Shown: positions 28,550 through 38,473, numbered from the stretch's first letter. The stretch: DNA of 64,000 nucleotides from Nitrosomonas nitrosa (GCF_003051105.1 NZ_QAOO01000007.1:1-64000); one strand, 5' to 3'. The notes: generated by a model from the letters alone, not told the origin. Numbers and translations are program-made.

Positions 28550-29524
28550 ATGCTGAAAATATATAAAACCGGCTATTGGCTGATCAGTATCCTGATCGGG
28601 ATATTGAACATTCCGCTATCGTCCGCCGAATCTCCTAAAAACCAGAATGAGCTGGCAGCCGCACAGCAATGGTTGGCGGAGGGTGACTACCCGAAAGCCT
28701 TCGACGCGTTTCAGTATCATGCGCAAGAAAAACAAAACCACCTTGCGCAATTCACCCTGGCGCTCTTTTACCAGCAAGGTTGGGGTATAGATCATGACGC
28801 CGTGCTTGCCTGCCGCTGGTTTGAAAAAGCGGCCAAGGGCGGAATTCCTGCAGCCAGCCATTTCTATGCTCAATGCCTGCAAGCGGGCACTCGTCAACCA
28901 GTAGACTATCGGGCGGCAATTCATTGGTATCAGCAGGCAGCCGATTTGGGACATACCCTATCGTTGTGCGCCATTGCCGAGCTCGCAATGCAAGGAAAAG
29001 GCATGAAGAAAAACCCGCAGATGGCGCTGGGTTACTGCGAACGCGCTGCGTCAGCCGATTCAGTGCCGGCTCAGCTGCAAATGGGGCGATTCTATTTGCA
29101 AGGTGATCCATCCATCCGTGATCCGCAGCAAGCCGCGCTTTGGTTTGGTCATGCCGCTGAAAAGGGTTCCATGGAGGCGTGTTATCACCTTGGCATTCTC
29201 AATCGCGATTTTTTCCACCGCGCTGACCGTGCCCTCCACTGGTTTGAAACAGCCGCGAGCCAAGGCTATGCTCCCGCCTACTTGCAGACCGCCAAATTAT
29301 ATTGGGCTGCGCCTGTAGCGAATGAAACGGGCATGCCTACAGCGGAAAATTTGGCCAAGTCTTATTTATGGCTAGCCGCTGCTCAACGCCTGCCCCAACA
29401 GGATGACGAACGGCAAGCGGTAGCAAGGATGCTCGAACAAGTGCTGCAAATCATGCCGGCAAGCTGGCAGACTGATCTCGACCAAAAAGTTGCACAACAT
29501 ATGCAAAACTATCATTCCCCTTGA
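28550..29524 (+). CDS. Exported Sel1-like repeat protein
   Basis: 324 residues with an N-terminal hydrophobic signal segment ending near SSAES. The remainder is Sel1-type helical repeats of about 36 residues. Examples are HLAQFTLALFYQQGWGIDHD, ACRWFEKAAKGGIPAASHFY, AIHWYQQAADLGHTLSLCAI and AALWFGHAAEKGSMEACYHL; at least six units are visible. Sel1 proteins act as protein-binding scaffolds. It lies about 105 bp after the tail-collar gene, behind a terminator, so it probably has its own promoter. No enzyme domain is seen. Confidence 0.85.
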   Translation: MLKIYKTGYWLISILIGILNIPLSSAESPKNQNELAAAQQWLAEGDYPKAFDAFQYHAQEKQNHLAQFTLALFYQQGWGIDHDAVLACRWFEKAAKGGIPAASHFYAQCLQAGTRQPVDYRAAIHWYQQAADLGHTLSLCAIAELAMQGKGMKKNPQMALGYCERAASADSVPAQLQMGRFYLQGDPSIRDPQQAALWFGHAAEKGSMEACYHLGILNRDFFHRADRALHWFETAASQGYAPAYLQTAKLYWAAPVANETGMPTAENLAKSYLWLAAAQRLPQQDDERQAVARMLEQVLQIMPASWQTDLDQKVAQHMQNYHSP

Positions 29525-29845
29525 ATCGTGCAAGGGGCACATCTGCATCGCTTACTGGATTTGCTTTCCCCTCTTGCAGCTTATTCATCCCCGTTTCTCT
29601 GCCAGTACGTCTTACCTTCATTCTTTTCCGGTAACAAAAACATCATCGAATTTTCTCGTAAACGTCATCGATACTTCATCTTTTCCGCCTAATCTCTACC
29701 CCTGATTCCGGTAGTCAAACTGGGACTCTCGTTTGTCATCGCCCTGTCACGCACGGTCAGTGCTATGCCGGACGCATTCAGGTTGCACTGACACCTTTTA
29801 TTAATCAGAACATTGCAACACCGATCTTAACAAGGAGAATTCGTT
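29525..29845. other. Intergenic region without a supported gene
   Basis: A 7-bp hairpin (29517-29523 with 29531-29537) overlaps the Sel1 stop and lacks a T-run. The rest is non-coding leader of the PhoX-type gene, ending in the ribosome-binding site AAGGAG before 29846. Confidence 0.4.
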
Positions 29846-31354
29846 ATGTATTCTTTGACTCGACGTAAATTCATCACCATGCTCTCTGCTGCGGCCGCTG
29901 GAACAGCCGTTGCACCGCTTGCAAAACTCTATGCGCAAAATCACCCACACGGTGTTTTCAATCGCCCCGAACCCGGCTTATGCCTAACCAATGGCTTGGG
30001 TGAAGGCTTTGGTCCCATCGTTGACAAACTGCCAGTTAATGCCGTTGAATTGACGGATACCGTGGCAGGTAACTTGAGCCAAATTCCATTGCTGAAACTC
30101 CCTCAGGGATTCTCTTACACAGCGCTCTCCATCACCGGTCAACCTATGGGAGATGGTTCGGTGGTGCCAGGCGATCATGATGGCATGGCTTGTTTCCTTG
30201 GTCAAAATGGGCACTACGTGCTGGTACGCAACCATGAACTCAGTCCTGCTGAGAATAAATTTGGTAACCGTACAGGCTGCCTGCCACCCAATGGCAAGGT
30301 TTATGATCCATTCAACCTGCCAGTAGGTCAGGGCGGAGGCGGCACCACTACCCTGATCGTCGATCGTCAAGGCCGTTTAGTGATGGATTATATTTCGCTT
30401 GGCGGGACGATACGCAACTGCGCAGGCGGACTGACGCCCTGGGGTTCCTGGATCAGCTGCGAGGAAGATGTCTCGACCCTTTCGAATGGAGTCAATACCA
30501 AAATGCATGGCTACAATTTTGAAGTGCCTGCCATGCTCGGCCAGGCGGTCGACCCCATTCCGCTGATCGACATGGGGCGTTTCAATCACGAAGCTGTCGC
30601 ATGTGATCCCAGAACTGGTTTTGTCTATCAAACCGAAGATCGGGGCGATAGCCTGTTTTACCGTTTCGTGCCGCATGTCAGACAGCCCCGCCATTTCGGC
30701 GACTTGCAGCAAGGCGGCACACTCTATGCCATGGTGATTGATGCCAACATCACGGCAATCTGCGATGGATCGAGCCTACCGGCCTTCAATGAACACGCGA
30801 GCGTCGATACCCGCAAAAACGTGCAATCCTTCCTAGGGCAGCCGTTGCCCGTTCGCTGGGTCAGAATAGAGGAAGTCAATCCAGCAACCGACACCCTGCG
30901 CTTCGAAGGGCATGCCAAGGGCGCTGCCGTATTTTCCCGCGGCGAGGGTGCTTGGTATGACAATAACGACGGTCTGATCTACTTCGTCGCAACTGGCGGC
31001 GGCAACAATGGCGACGGGCAAGTCTGGGCCTATAATCCCAAACAGGAGACCGTCACTTTGCTAGTCGAATCGACCGATAGTGGTGTGCTGGACAATCCAG
31101 ATAATATTACGGTTGCACCCGATGGGACACTCTACCTGTGCGAGGATGGCGGCGGCGAGCAATTTGTGGTCGGGGTCGACCATCAAGGCAATCTGTTTCC
31201 CTTTGCAAAAAACAACTATAACAACAGCGAATTCTGTGGCGCCTGCTTCTCGCCTGACAGCCGTTTCATGTTCGTCAACGTTCAATCATTTGGCGTTACC
31301 TACGCAATTTTCCGCGACGATTACCGTCCAATCAAACTGCAAGTACCCGCCTAA
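29846..31354 (+). CDS. PhoX-type phosphatase (DUF839), Tat-exported
   Basis: 502 residues. The N terminus TRRKFITMLSAAAAGTAVAP is a twin-arginine-type signal. The body shows the PhoX/DUF839 beta-propeller landmarks: PGDHDGMACF, VRNHELSPAE, GGTTTLIVDRQGR, GGLTPWGSWISCEED, GRFNHEAVACDP, YQTEDRGDSLFYRFVP and PDNITVAPDGTLYLCEDGG. PhoX enzymes are calcium/iron-dependent periplasmic phosphomonoesterases. The acidic residues that hold metals (in EDRGD and NHE) are present. It has its own ribosome-binding site and is followed by a hairpin at 31376. Whether it is induced by phosphate starvation cannot be told from the sequence. Confidence 0.88.
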   Translation: MYSLTRRKFITMLSAAAAGTAVAPLAKLYAQNHPHGVFNRPEPGLCLTNGLGEGFGPIVDKLPVNAVELTDTVAGNLSQIPLLKLPQGFSYTALSITGQPMGDGSVVPGDHDGMACFLGQNGHYVLVRNHELSPAENKFGNRTGCLPPNGKVYDPFNLPVGQGGGGTTTLIVDRQGRLVMDYISLGGTIRNCAGGLTPWGSWISCEEDVSTLSNGVNTKMHGYNFEVPAMLGQAVDPIPLIDMGRFNHEAVACDPRTGFVYQTEDRGDSLFYRFVPHVRQPRHFGDLQQGGTLYAMVIDANITAICDGSSLPAFNEHASVDTRKNVQSFLGQPLPVRWVRIEEVNPATDTLRFEGHAKGAAVFSRGEGAWYDNNDGLIYFVATGGGNNGDGQVWAYNPKQETVTLLVESTDSGVLDNPDNITVAPDGTLYLCEDGGGEQFVVGVDHQGNLFPFAKNNYNNSEFCGACFSPDSRFMFVNVQSFGVTYAIFRDDYRPIKLQVPA

Positions 31355-31375
31355 TCGTTAATAACCATCAAAATA

Positions 31376-31408
31376 CTCAAGCCCTTCGGTTTTGCACTGG
31401 GGCTTGAG
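31376..31408 (+). terminator. Stem-loop after the PhoX gene
   Basis: Perfect 9-bp stem CTCAAGCCC / GGGCTTGAG with a 15-base loop, 22 bp after the stop. No T-run follows, so it may not be factor-independent. Confidence 0.5.
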
Positions 31409-31558
31409 GCTGGCGCTTTCAAGCAGGATTTTCAAATATTTAACTGATATCAATAGTATTCAAACCACACAACTATCAGAAATCACGCCCTCTCGACACT
31501 TATTGACTCTCGAGATTGAGTGGCACACGATCTCTTGCATCGATCCAGACTTTACAGC

Positions 31559-31577
31559 ACTAATAATAATCATTATC
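31559..31577. promoter_or_regulatory. Strong Fur box upstream of the small ORF/DUF2325 operon
   Basis: ACTAATAATAATCATTATC matches the 19-bp Fur consensus at 16 positions. The small ORF starts 211 bp downstream. Confidence 0.8.
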
Positions 31578-31787
31578 ATTTGCACTGACAGTCGGATTAT
31601 AGATACCTCAACTTATACGCAATTAACCTAAGTAAGACCACACGTTCACATAGTCCGTACGGTAATTTAAGCTGCAATCAATGTGCTTGTTACTTATAGC
31701 GTACGAAGATTAATTTACGCTCGAAGCCAGCAAGTTAAGCAAAACTGCTAACCAGCCAGCCATTCACAATGATAGGAGAATGGCTTT

Positions 31788-31910
31788 ATGCATAAAATAA
31801 AACGCTTCGCACAATTCAACGAAATCATCTTCCAGGGAAATTCAATTTCAGCTTCACATATTGCAGAAACGCTTTTCTTGCCATCAACTTACCAAAAAAA
31901 GGAGGCATAA
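31788..31910 (+). CDS. Small ORF of 40 codons, abutting the DUF2325 gene
   Basis: The ATG at 31788 is preceded by AGGAG at a usable spacing. It encodes MHKIKRFAQF...STYQKKEA, 40 residues. The stop TAA (31908-31910) directly touches the ATG of the DUF2325 gene, and that gene's ribosome-binding site (AAAGGAGG) lies inside the last codons of this ORF. This arrangement fits translational coupling. The N terminus is basic. It lies downstream of the strong Fur box at 31559. It does not look like HemP, the small protein often found in such a position. It is either a leader peptide or a small functional protein. Confidence 0.55.
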   Translation: MHKIKRFAQFNEIIFQGNSISASHIAETLFLPSTYQKKEA

Positions 31911-33251
31911 ATGGATAATTACCCGACAAATGCTCCCTTCCCCTATTTACAGTCCGTACCCCGCAACCTTACCAATGACACACCCGATCAATCCATTCCG
32001 CGCTCTGCATTGACCGAAAGATCGAAATCGGTCCAGCGCAGCAAAATCTGGCAACTCAAAGAAGCCAACCACTGTCCGATTATCGGCACCTGCCTGTCGA
32101 TGGATGAGTTGATACGCTTTGCCAGACGCTTCCACTTTGAAGCATCGCTAGACGACACTTTTCGGCTGCATGTCGAAATGGTCGATCGCATGGCGACCCG
32201 AAACAATGTTTCCGAGGCTATTCAAAAACATCTCGATACACGTTACCAACTCTACCTCTCACGCTTTGAAACAGTCAAAACGGATGGTGAAGCGCTGAAT
32301 TTATGGAAAAAATACTTTAACAATGGAGAAATTGCGGGTCCACTGTGGGCTGCGCTCACCCATAAGAGGATCACCGATGAAACCCGAGGAAAAATTTACG
32401 GCGATATCCACATGCATGCCCATCAGATGGGAGCAGGCCAAGCGGCAGATGCTCGCCGCCTGGTCCAATTGGAAAAAGATTGTGCCGAAATGAAAACGAC
32501 TCTATCGCAGCAAAAGTCGAAACATGTACAAATTGAAACAAAGCTACGCCAGCGGCTACAGGAGGCCATGGCGGAAATCCAGCATCTACGTCAGGCCGAG
32601 AAAGAGTTTGCAAAATGCCAAGCTCGGCTAGCAACGATTGAATCCGGCAAAACCATAGTTGAAATGGGTCAGCGCTTGATGAAACTCACCGTCATGAACG
32701 AACAATTGCAAGAAACAGTCAAGCAATTCGACCACATCAAACAATCCCTGCAAGTCGCTTGCAATAAAATCGCATCGTTGATGCAAACGCGTGATGCTTT
32801 AGTTGAGGAGCGCGATGCACTCAAAGCACGCCTGTTGGCCGATCAGACCCATTCCGTTTCTGCTGTGCCCCTGCCACCCGATGAACAAGCCAAGCAGCAG
32901 TATGGCTGCATTATTTGTGTAGGTGGACGCATCGACCTCTTCCCGCAATATCGGTTAATAGCCGAACAGCTGGGTATTCTCCTCCTCCAGCATGATGGGG
33001 GGCGGCAAGACGCGCTTTCCCGGCTCTCTGAAATGGTCAATCGCGCCGACGCTGCCTTGTGCCCCACGGATTGCGTCGGCCATGCTGCCTACTATCAATT
33101 GAAGCGCTTATGTAAACGCAGTGGCAAACCTTGTTTGCTGTACAAAGGAAAAGGGGTATCCAGTTTCGCCGCAGCACTCACGCAACTTGCCACAGGCAAA
33201 ACAAGCCTCAGCCGCACGATTAACGGCTCTTTGCTAGAAACAGCGGAATAA
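31911..33251 (+). CDS. DUF2325 protein with central coiled coil
   Basis: 446 residues, no signal peptide. The N-terminal domain (about 40-180) holds possible metal or heme ligands (NHCPIIGTC and DIHMHAHQMG). Residues about 185-310 are a long coiled coil (LEKDCAEMKTTLSQQ through LVEERDALKARL). The C-terminal domain (about 335-440) is DUF2325: YGCIICVGGRIDLFPQYR, QHDGGRQDALSRL, ALCPTDCVGHAAYYQLKRLC and KPCLLYKGKGVSSF. The last part has several cysteines. It is probably cytoplasmic and oligomeric. The strong Fur box upstream suggests synthesis under iron limitation. Molecular function is not known to me. Confidence 0.82.
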   Translation: MDNYPTNAPFPYLQSVPRNLTNDTPDQSIPRSALTERSKSVQRSKIWQLKEANHCPIIGTCLSMDELIRFARRFHFEASLDDTFRLHVEMVDRMATRNNVSEAIQKHLDTRYQLYLSRFETVKTDGEALNLWKKYFNNGEIAGPLWAALTHKRITDETRGKIYGDIHMHAHQMGAGQAADARRLVQLEKDCAEMKTTLSQQKSKHVQIETKLRQRLQEAMAEIQHLRQAEKEFAKCQARLATIESGKTIVEMGQRLMKLTVMNEQLQETVKQFDHIKQSLQVACNKIASLMQTRDALVEERDALKARLLADQTHSVSAVPLPPDEQAKQQYGCIICVGGRIDLFPQYRLIAEQLGILLLQHDGGRQDALSRLSEMVNRADAALCPTDCVGHAAYYQLKRLCKRSGKPCLLYKGKGVSSFAAALTQLATGKTSLSRTINGSLLETAE

Positions 33252-33337
33252 GCGCACGCTTTCCATTCGCTACAGCGCATAATATTTTCCTACCCCTTAT
33301 GAGCAACGAGCAGCCGATAGCAGCAATCCACGGCCAT

Positions 33338-34303
33338 TTATAACCAACCAATTCGCTTGAGACGGATATAAAGGACGAGGCATGCCAGGAAAATAGTCAA
33401 CATCGCCAGCGGATAACCGTATTCCCACTTTAGTTCAGGCATGTGCTCGAAGTTCATTCCCCAAATTCCGGCTAGGGCTGTAGCGACTGCGAAAATCCCC
33501 GCCCATGCGGCTAGACGTTTGCTTACCTCATTGCTCTCAATGGCGCCTATGGAGAGATTGACCTGGATGGCAGTGCCGATAGTATCTCGAACGGTGTCGA
33601 CAGCCGCATCAATCCGCAGCAAATGGTCGTAGACATCTCGGAAATAGTCCCGGATATTGGGACAGACAACAAGCCCCCTGCTGCTAGCAAGCTTGCCAGC
33701 CACTTCCATGAGTGGAGCGACGACGTGTTTCAGAACCATGATTTTTCGTTTGAGGCTGTAGAGTTGCTCAATATTGGAACGAGCAGCGCCTTTGTTGAAA
33801 ATCTGCTCTTCGATTTCTTCCAACTCGGATTCCAATTGGTCGATTATTGGAAAATAACGATCGACCACGGCATCCATCAGGGCATAAAGGACAAAACCGG
33901 ATCCCTCTTTCAGGAGGTGCTGTTCCCGTTCACAGCGCTCGCGTACCTCAACAAAATGCTGTTGACTTCGATTCCTGACGGACAGTAGGTAGTTGGGTCC
34001 GACAAACACATTCAATTCACCTAGGTTGCTTTCCCCGTTGTTAAATTCGAGTAAATGCATAACCACGAAGACCGATTCGCCATATTCCTCCAGTTTGGGC
34101 CGTTGGTGACCGTGACGCGCATCCTCTACGGCCAATTCGTGGAGACTGAATTCTTCTTTCATCTTGTCGAGCTCTTCGGGCGTTGCGTCCCGCAAAGCCA
34201 CCCAGACAAAACATTCTGGCCGTTTCAGATAGTCGCTGATTTCCTCCACCGTAAGATCGGTCAAGCGCACACCGTTCTCGTAAGCAACGCAGTTAATGAG
34301 CAC
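33338..34303 (-). CDS. corA: CorA-family magnesium/cobalt transporter
   Basis: 321 residues with the standard CorA plan. It has a large N-terminal cytoplasmic domain, a long stalk helix and two C-terminal membrane helices. The signature GMN occurs at the end of the first helix (GIWGMNFEHMPELKWEYGYP) and a basic tail follows the second (RLKRIGWL). The pentamer conducts Mg2+ (and Co2+). Monocistronic by appearance, convergent with the DUF2325 gene. The substrate could also be Zn2+, as in ZntB-like members, but the MPEL loop favours CorA. Confidence 0.92.
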   Translation of the reverse strand: MLINCVAYENGVRLTDLTVEEISDYLKRPECFVWVALRDATPEELDKMKEEFSLHELAVEDARHGHQRPKLEEYGESVFVVMHLLEFNNGESNLGELNVFVGPNYLLSVRNRSQQHFVEVRERCEREQHLLKEGSGFVLYALMDAVVDRYFPIIDQLESELEEIEEQIFNKGAARSNIEQLYSLKRKIMVLKHVVAPLMEVAGKLASSRGLVVCPNIRDYFRDVYDHLLRIDAAVDTVRDTIGTAIQVNLSIGAIESNEVSKRLAAWAGIFAVATALAGIWGMNFEHMPELKWEYGYPLAMLTIFLACLVLYIRLKRIGWL

Positions 34304-34446
34304 GATAAAATCTCCCTCAATCTGTTCAAAGGAATATTATCACGCTAAACTCCCCTATTAATCATAACCCTGCGTGATCATCGGGTGAATTTTTGAAATG
34401 TCCGGGCGAGTATGATTTACCAGAAGCATAGTCTCAAGAATCTACG

Positions 34447-35781
34447 CTAATCTCTCCTCTGCGCCGAGAAAAGTAATTCTACGCGCCGAGTAGCGGCAGG
34501 GTCAGCGCGTGCCAATTGCTTGCTTCGCGCAATACGCTTTTTCCACCAGATATAGACTCCTGTCACACTGAGCATAGCTACGACCAATCCCAACACCGAA
34601 ATCAAAATTCGCCCAGGCAACCCTAAAATACGGCCTGAGTGCAATGGAAATTGCGCTTGGATAAAAATATCGGCTGCCGTTCCTTTCCAAGGTTGCCGAT
34701 CTCCCAGATAACGCCCATCGACTGCATCATAATACAACCGCTTATGCCCTACGCCACCAACGCCATGGTCAGCCTCCGGGTGGAAAAACTGCACGCCATA
34801 AATGCCGAAATTCTGTGCGTAGAAAACGCTCCCTGCAGGCTCCTCCCACCCTCTCGCCTGTGCATCCGCCCGAGCGATCGCAATCACCTCGGCAAAACTC
34901 AGCTCGGGCGTAACCGGCTCATGCTTCGGCGTGCGTTCACGTTGATCGAACGGTGTCGGTGTCACTTGCGAGAAGGTGTTCATCATCGGATGAAATACTT
35001 CACGAAATAAATTAAGCGAGAACGCTGTGAAAGCCACGATGAACAATATTCCCCACGTCCACAAACTCACCGCCCGGTGCAAATCGAAATTGAGTTTATA
35101 AGGACCTGCACCCATGCGAATCTTCCAGGCTGGCTGCCAGCGCTGCCAGAAACTTTTACTCACGATCACCATGTCATCAGCCAATGCATCGTCACTCGCC
35201 TGTCTATCCCCTGCCTTAAGCTGGGAGCGCTTGCGGGCGGGCAACGTGAGATAAGCTCCCACGAAACAATCAAACATCCAGAGAATTGCGATGATACCTA
35301 GCAACCAGATACCCCAGCGATCGATCCCCCACATTTCTGGCAAATGTAAGGTGTAATGTAGTTTGTAAAGAAATGAGACAAAGGTTTCTTTGCTGAGGGG
35401 CCAGACTGCGCCCCACTCCCGTTTCCCCAGTTCCTCGCCCGAAACGGGATCGACGAATACCTGATTGAAGCCAGGTTCGAACAGCTTTTTTGTCACTGGG
35501 TCGACGCGCGGCGCAACCCCGAATACCAGGGATTCACCTTCTTCCACAAACAGGGGAAGAGAACGAACCGCGATCTCTGGATAGCGCGCTTCAATCTGCT
35601 CAGCAAGCAACAACGGCGATTGAGCTGACCCTTGGGTATGCGCCTCCACCAAATGCGGGTTGAGCCAATCGTCCAGCTCGTGATCCCAGGAAATCACCGC
35701 GCCGGTAATTCCCGTCAGAAATAAAAACCCAGCCGTAATCAAGCCGACCCACCGATGCACAACTGTCCAAAATGCACGCAT
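34447..35781 (-). CDS. PepSY-associated membrane protein (PiuB-like), iron-regulated type
   Basis: 444 residues with four main membrane helices. It begins RAFWTVVHRWVGLITAGFLF, the hallmark of PepSY_TM proteins, and carries conserved histidines in TVVHRWVG, ISWDHELDDWL, KLHYTLHLP and FDLHRAVSLWTWG. A periplasmic PepSY segment lies between helices. It ends in a basic tail. Such proteins sit next to TonB siderophore receptors and are thought to reduce ferric siderophores. It follows the receptor gene at 38044-35849 with a gap of 67 bp on the same strand, so the two are probably one operon for siderophore-iron use. Confidence 0.88.
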   Translation of the reverse strand: MRAFWTVVHRWVGLITAGFLFLTGITGAVISWDHELDDWLNPHLVEAHTQGSAQSPLLLAEQIEARYPEIAVRSLPLFVEEGESLVFGVAPRVDPVTKKLFEPGFNQVFVDPVSGEELGKREWGAVWPLSKETFVSFLYKLHYTLHLPEMWGIDRWGIWLLGIIAILWMFDCFVGAYLTLPARKRSQLKAGDRQASDDALADDMVIVSKSFWQRWQPAWKIRMGAGPYKLNFDLHRAVSLWTWGILFIVAFTAFSLNLFREVFHPMMNTFSQVTPTPFDQRERTPKHEPVTPELSFAEVIAIARADAQARGWEEPAGSVFYAQNFGIYGVQFFHPEADHGVGGVGHKRLYYDAVDGRYLGDRQPWKGTAADIFIQAQFPLHSGRILGLPGRILISVLGLVVAMLSVTGVYIWWKKRIARSKQLARADPAATRRVELLFSAQRRD

Positions 35782-35848
35782 AATAGCTCGCTCCTAAAAA
35801 TAATCGTTGCAGACAAAGTATCTATACAGCGGAAATGTCAGGCTGCCC

Positions 35849-38044
35849 CTACCAAAGATAGCGGATGGAACCAATCACGGTCCGCTGTGCGCCGAATGAG
35901 CAGAAACTTCCCCCGCTAAAACAGACGAACGCCTCCTCGTTGAACAGATTACTGCCATTTACGGCGAAACGGTATTGACGCCAGTCATAGTGGATCACAG
36001 CATCCACAACCGTGTAGGCAGGGGATTTGAAGCTATTAGGCGCATTGGCATAACTTGCGCCGGTATAACGCACACCCGTTCCCAAACCCAGTCCCCGTAA
36101 AAGACCCTTTTGCAGGGTATAGTTCCCCCATATCGAGGCAAAATGTTCCGGCACTTGCGTGGGCCGTTCGCCCTTTTCCCCGGCCACATTGCTTTTGGTG
36201 ATTTCAGCATCCAGATAGGTATAGGAAGCGATCAAATTCAACCCAAAATCAAAGTTGGCCACCCCTTCCACTTCAACCCCTCGAACGCGGACTTCACCCG
36301 TCTGTACTTGATTCAAAGGATTGTTCGGATCGGGTGTGCGCACATTTTGCCGTTGCAAATCAAACGCGGCCAAAGTGATGAAGCTGTTCCAGCCCGTTGG
36401 CTGAAATTTAACACCGGCCTCATATTGCTGCGCGGTTTCAGGTGAAAAAGATTGGCCAAATAGATTGACACCCGCTGTCGGCAGAAAGGATTGCGAGTAG
36501 CTGACATACGGCGTCAACCCTGTTTCCGAAAGATAGACGAGCCCCGCGCGCCCCGTGAAACGACTATCGTTTTGCTCGGTACGCATCCCTCGTACATTGT
36601 TTTTTAGTTCCGTGGATGCCCAATCGTGGCGCCCGGCCAGCGATAGCACCCATTTGTCATGAATTTTAATCTGGTCTTGCAGGTAAACGCCTATTTGACT
36701 CACGACGGTATCATTATGACCAATGACGGGGGGCGGCAAAACCGCGGCGCCGTATACGGGTCGGTAAATATCGATGGAAGGGGCATTGCCAAAAGTTGTC
36801 ACGCTGCGCGCATCGAAATGCTGATAATCTACCCCCAACAGCACGGTGTGACCGATTGAGCCGGTAGCAAACTTGACTTGCGCTTGATTATCCAACGCCA
36901 CCGTGTTCAGCTGCTGGTCATTTCCGAAGGCAACCCGGTTCAAGGTGCGCTTGTCCGCTTGGAGTCCGGCACTATAAACAACCGCCCGATCCAATGCGTT
37001 ATTGCTGTAGCGAAAATTTTGCCGCAATGTCCAGGCATCGTTCAACTGGTGTTCAAACAAATAACCGATCGCATATTCCCTTCGATTCAATTTATCGAAC
37101 CCGGGCTCCCCGGTGAACCGGCGAGCAGGCAAACGTCCATTAGGATTGGCCAGCACCGTTCCCTCGCTCGGTAAAAATTGAAAATCGCCCAGTTTTTCAT
37201 CCTGAAATTGACTGAGCAGCGTCAGCGAAGTACGTTCACTCGGGCGCCAAGCCAGAGCTGGTGCGATATAGATACGATTATCGTTGATGAAATCAACCTG
37301 TGTGCCGCTATTGCGAACCAGACCAGTCAACCGATAAGAAAAAGTTGCTCGCTCATCGATCGGCCCGCCGAGATCCCAGCGGCCATCATAGCGGGAAAAA
37401 TTACCGGCCAGAAATTGTATTTCTCGCATCGCTTGCCGGGGCGGCCGCTTGGTCACGAAGTTAACGAGTCCCCCCGGACCGCTTTGCCCATAAAGAACAG
37501 AAGCAGGCCCTCGCAATACCTCGATGCGTTCTGCGCCATACGGTTCCGGATTGAATGACTCACCCGATGGCGTAGGCGTGCGAAGCTGCAGCCCATCGCG
37601 AAAAAGTCCGGTGGTAATCGAATCGAATCCACGAATTTTCAGGGAAGTCGCACGCGGATTGAAACCGAAAGTCTCGCCCTGGACACCCGGGGTGTAACGC
37701 AACGCCGTACCCAGGCTATCGGCGCGCTGATCCTGCAACTGCTCCTGGGTAATAATGGAAATCGATTGCGGTGTCTCAATGAGCGGCGTATCCGTTTTCG
37801 TCCCTACTGTAGTGGTTTCAGCTCGATAGCCTGCCGTTCTTTTTTCCGTCTTCACCTCCACCGTAGGCAATGTGACAATAGCTTCTTTGGTATTATCGGC
37901 AACCGGCTTCTTCACGCTGGGATCGGCCTCATCAGCACCCGCAAATCCGTGTATCGCACTACCCAGCAGTAATCCCGCAACCCATCTCGATAGGGTTGAC
38001 GTAGCCACATTCGCTTTACCTAAAGCGTTAGGCGTGATTAGCAT
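35849..38044 (-). CDS. TonB-dependent siderophore receptor (FhuA/FpvA-like, no STN domain)
   Basis: 731 residues. A signal peptide ends near GFAGADEA. A short linker and TonB-box-like segment (IVTLPTVEVKTEK) lead into the plug domain: ETPQSISIITQEQLQDQ, LGTALRYTPGVQGE, YGAERIEVLRGPASVLYGQ and GPGGLVNFVTKRP. The barrel ends in IGSIRYLW with the terminal aromatic residue. Unlike the receptor at 9890 it lacks the STN signalling domain. Hydroxamate-type receptors of the FhuA/FoxA group are the closest pattern. It heads the operon with the PiuB-like gene. The perfect Fur palindrome at 38537 lies about 490 bp upstream and could control it through a long structured leader. Confidence 0.93.
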   Translation of the reverse strand: MLITPNALGKANVATSTLSRWVAGLLLGSAIHGFAGADEADPSVKKPVADNTKEAIVTLPTVEVKTEKRTAGYRAETTTVGTKTDTPLIETPQSISIITQEQLQDQRADSLGTALRYTPGVQGETFGFNPRATSLKIRGFDSITTGLFRDGLQLRTPTPSGESFNPEPYGAERIEVLRGPASVLYGQSGPGGLVNFVTKRPPRQAMREIQFLAGNFSRYDGRWDLGGPIDERATFSYRLTGLVRNSGTQVDFINDNRIYIAPALAWRPSERTSLTLLSQFQDEKLGDFQFLPSEGTVLANPNGRLPARRFTGEPGFDKLNRREYAIGYLFEHQLNDAWTLRQNFRYSNNALDRAVVYSAGLQADKRTLNRVAFGNDQQLNTVALDNQAQVKFATGSIGHTVLLGVDYQHFDARSVTTFGNAPSIDIYRPVYGAAVLPPPVIGHNDTVVSQIGVYLQDQIKIHDKWVLSLAGRHDWASTELKNNVRGMRTEQNDSRFTGRAGLVYLSETGLTPYVSYSQSFLPTAGVNLFGQSFSPETAQQYEAGVKFQPTGWNSFITLAAFDLQRQNVRTPDPNNPLNQVQTGEVRVRGVEVEGVANFDFGLNLIASYTYLDAEITKSNVAGEKGERPTQVPEHFASIWGNYTLQKGLLRGLGLGTGVRYTGASYANAPNSFKSPAYTVVDAVIHYDWRQYRFAVNGSNLFNEEAFVCFSGGSFCSFGAQRTVIGSIRYLW

Positions 38045-38473
38045 TCAGTCTCCTTGGAAATATCATTTTTAATATCAATTTCTTATTCAAAATAGTGGCT
38101 GCCTGGCTATCATGCTGGGTGGCTGTGGGGTAAACGTTGGGTAAATGTGTTTTTGAAAAGGGGCGAAAGGGTGTCGCGCATGACAAGGCTGCAAACAAGT
38201 ACAACCACCGGTACACGCTCAAAGACCGGTCACAGAGAAGAGAGAGGAATTGTTTTCTACGTGTGCGCATCGCCTGCCTTATCAAATCAAATCGAGTGGC
38301 TGGCGACCAAGTCACTTTGGACTTGGTTGGCTGGCTAGGTCACAAACTGAAAAAGTAAGTAAATTTGCTTGGTTAGATGATTAACTTCAGTCGAGTTGGC
38401 TGCAGCAAAATAAAGCCTGCAACGACCGCTCCAAAAATGTACTTAAACGATCATTAAACGGGTAAGAACATCC

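Larger units (their letters stand above)
31355..31787. other. Intergenic region: hairpin, Fur box, promoter of the small-ORF/DUF2325 operon
   Basis: It contains a 9-bp hairpin at 31376-31408 (end of the PhoX gene) and a strong Fur box at 31559-31577. About 200 bp of leader before the small ORF at 31788 has no coding potential that I could support. Confidence 0.7.

Noticed and set aside
31788..31910. Small ORF as a HemP/HmuP hemin-uptake protein
   Set aside because: Position after a Fur box fits, but the sequence lacks the HemP pattern (H-G-x-x-Y-x-L-R and a KLILTK-like end).
38147..38338. Plus-strand ORFs of 60-75 codons upstream of the second TonB receptor
   Set aside because: Low-complexity composition, no ribosome-binding site, and overlapping frames that are equally open; more likely receptor leader sequence.
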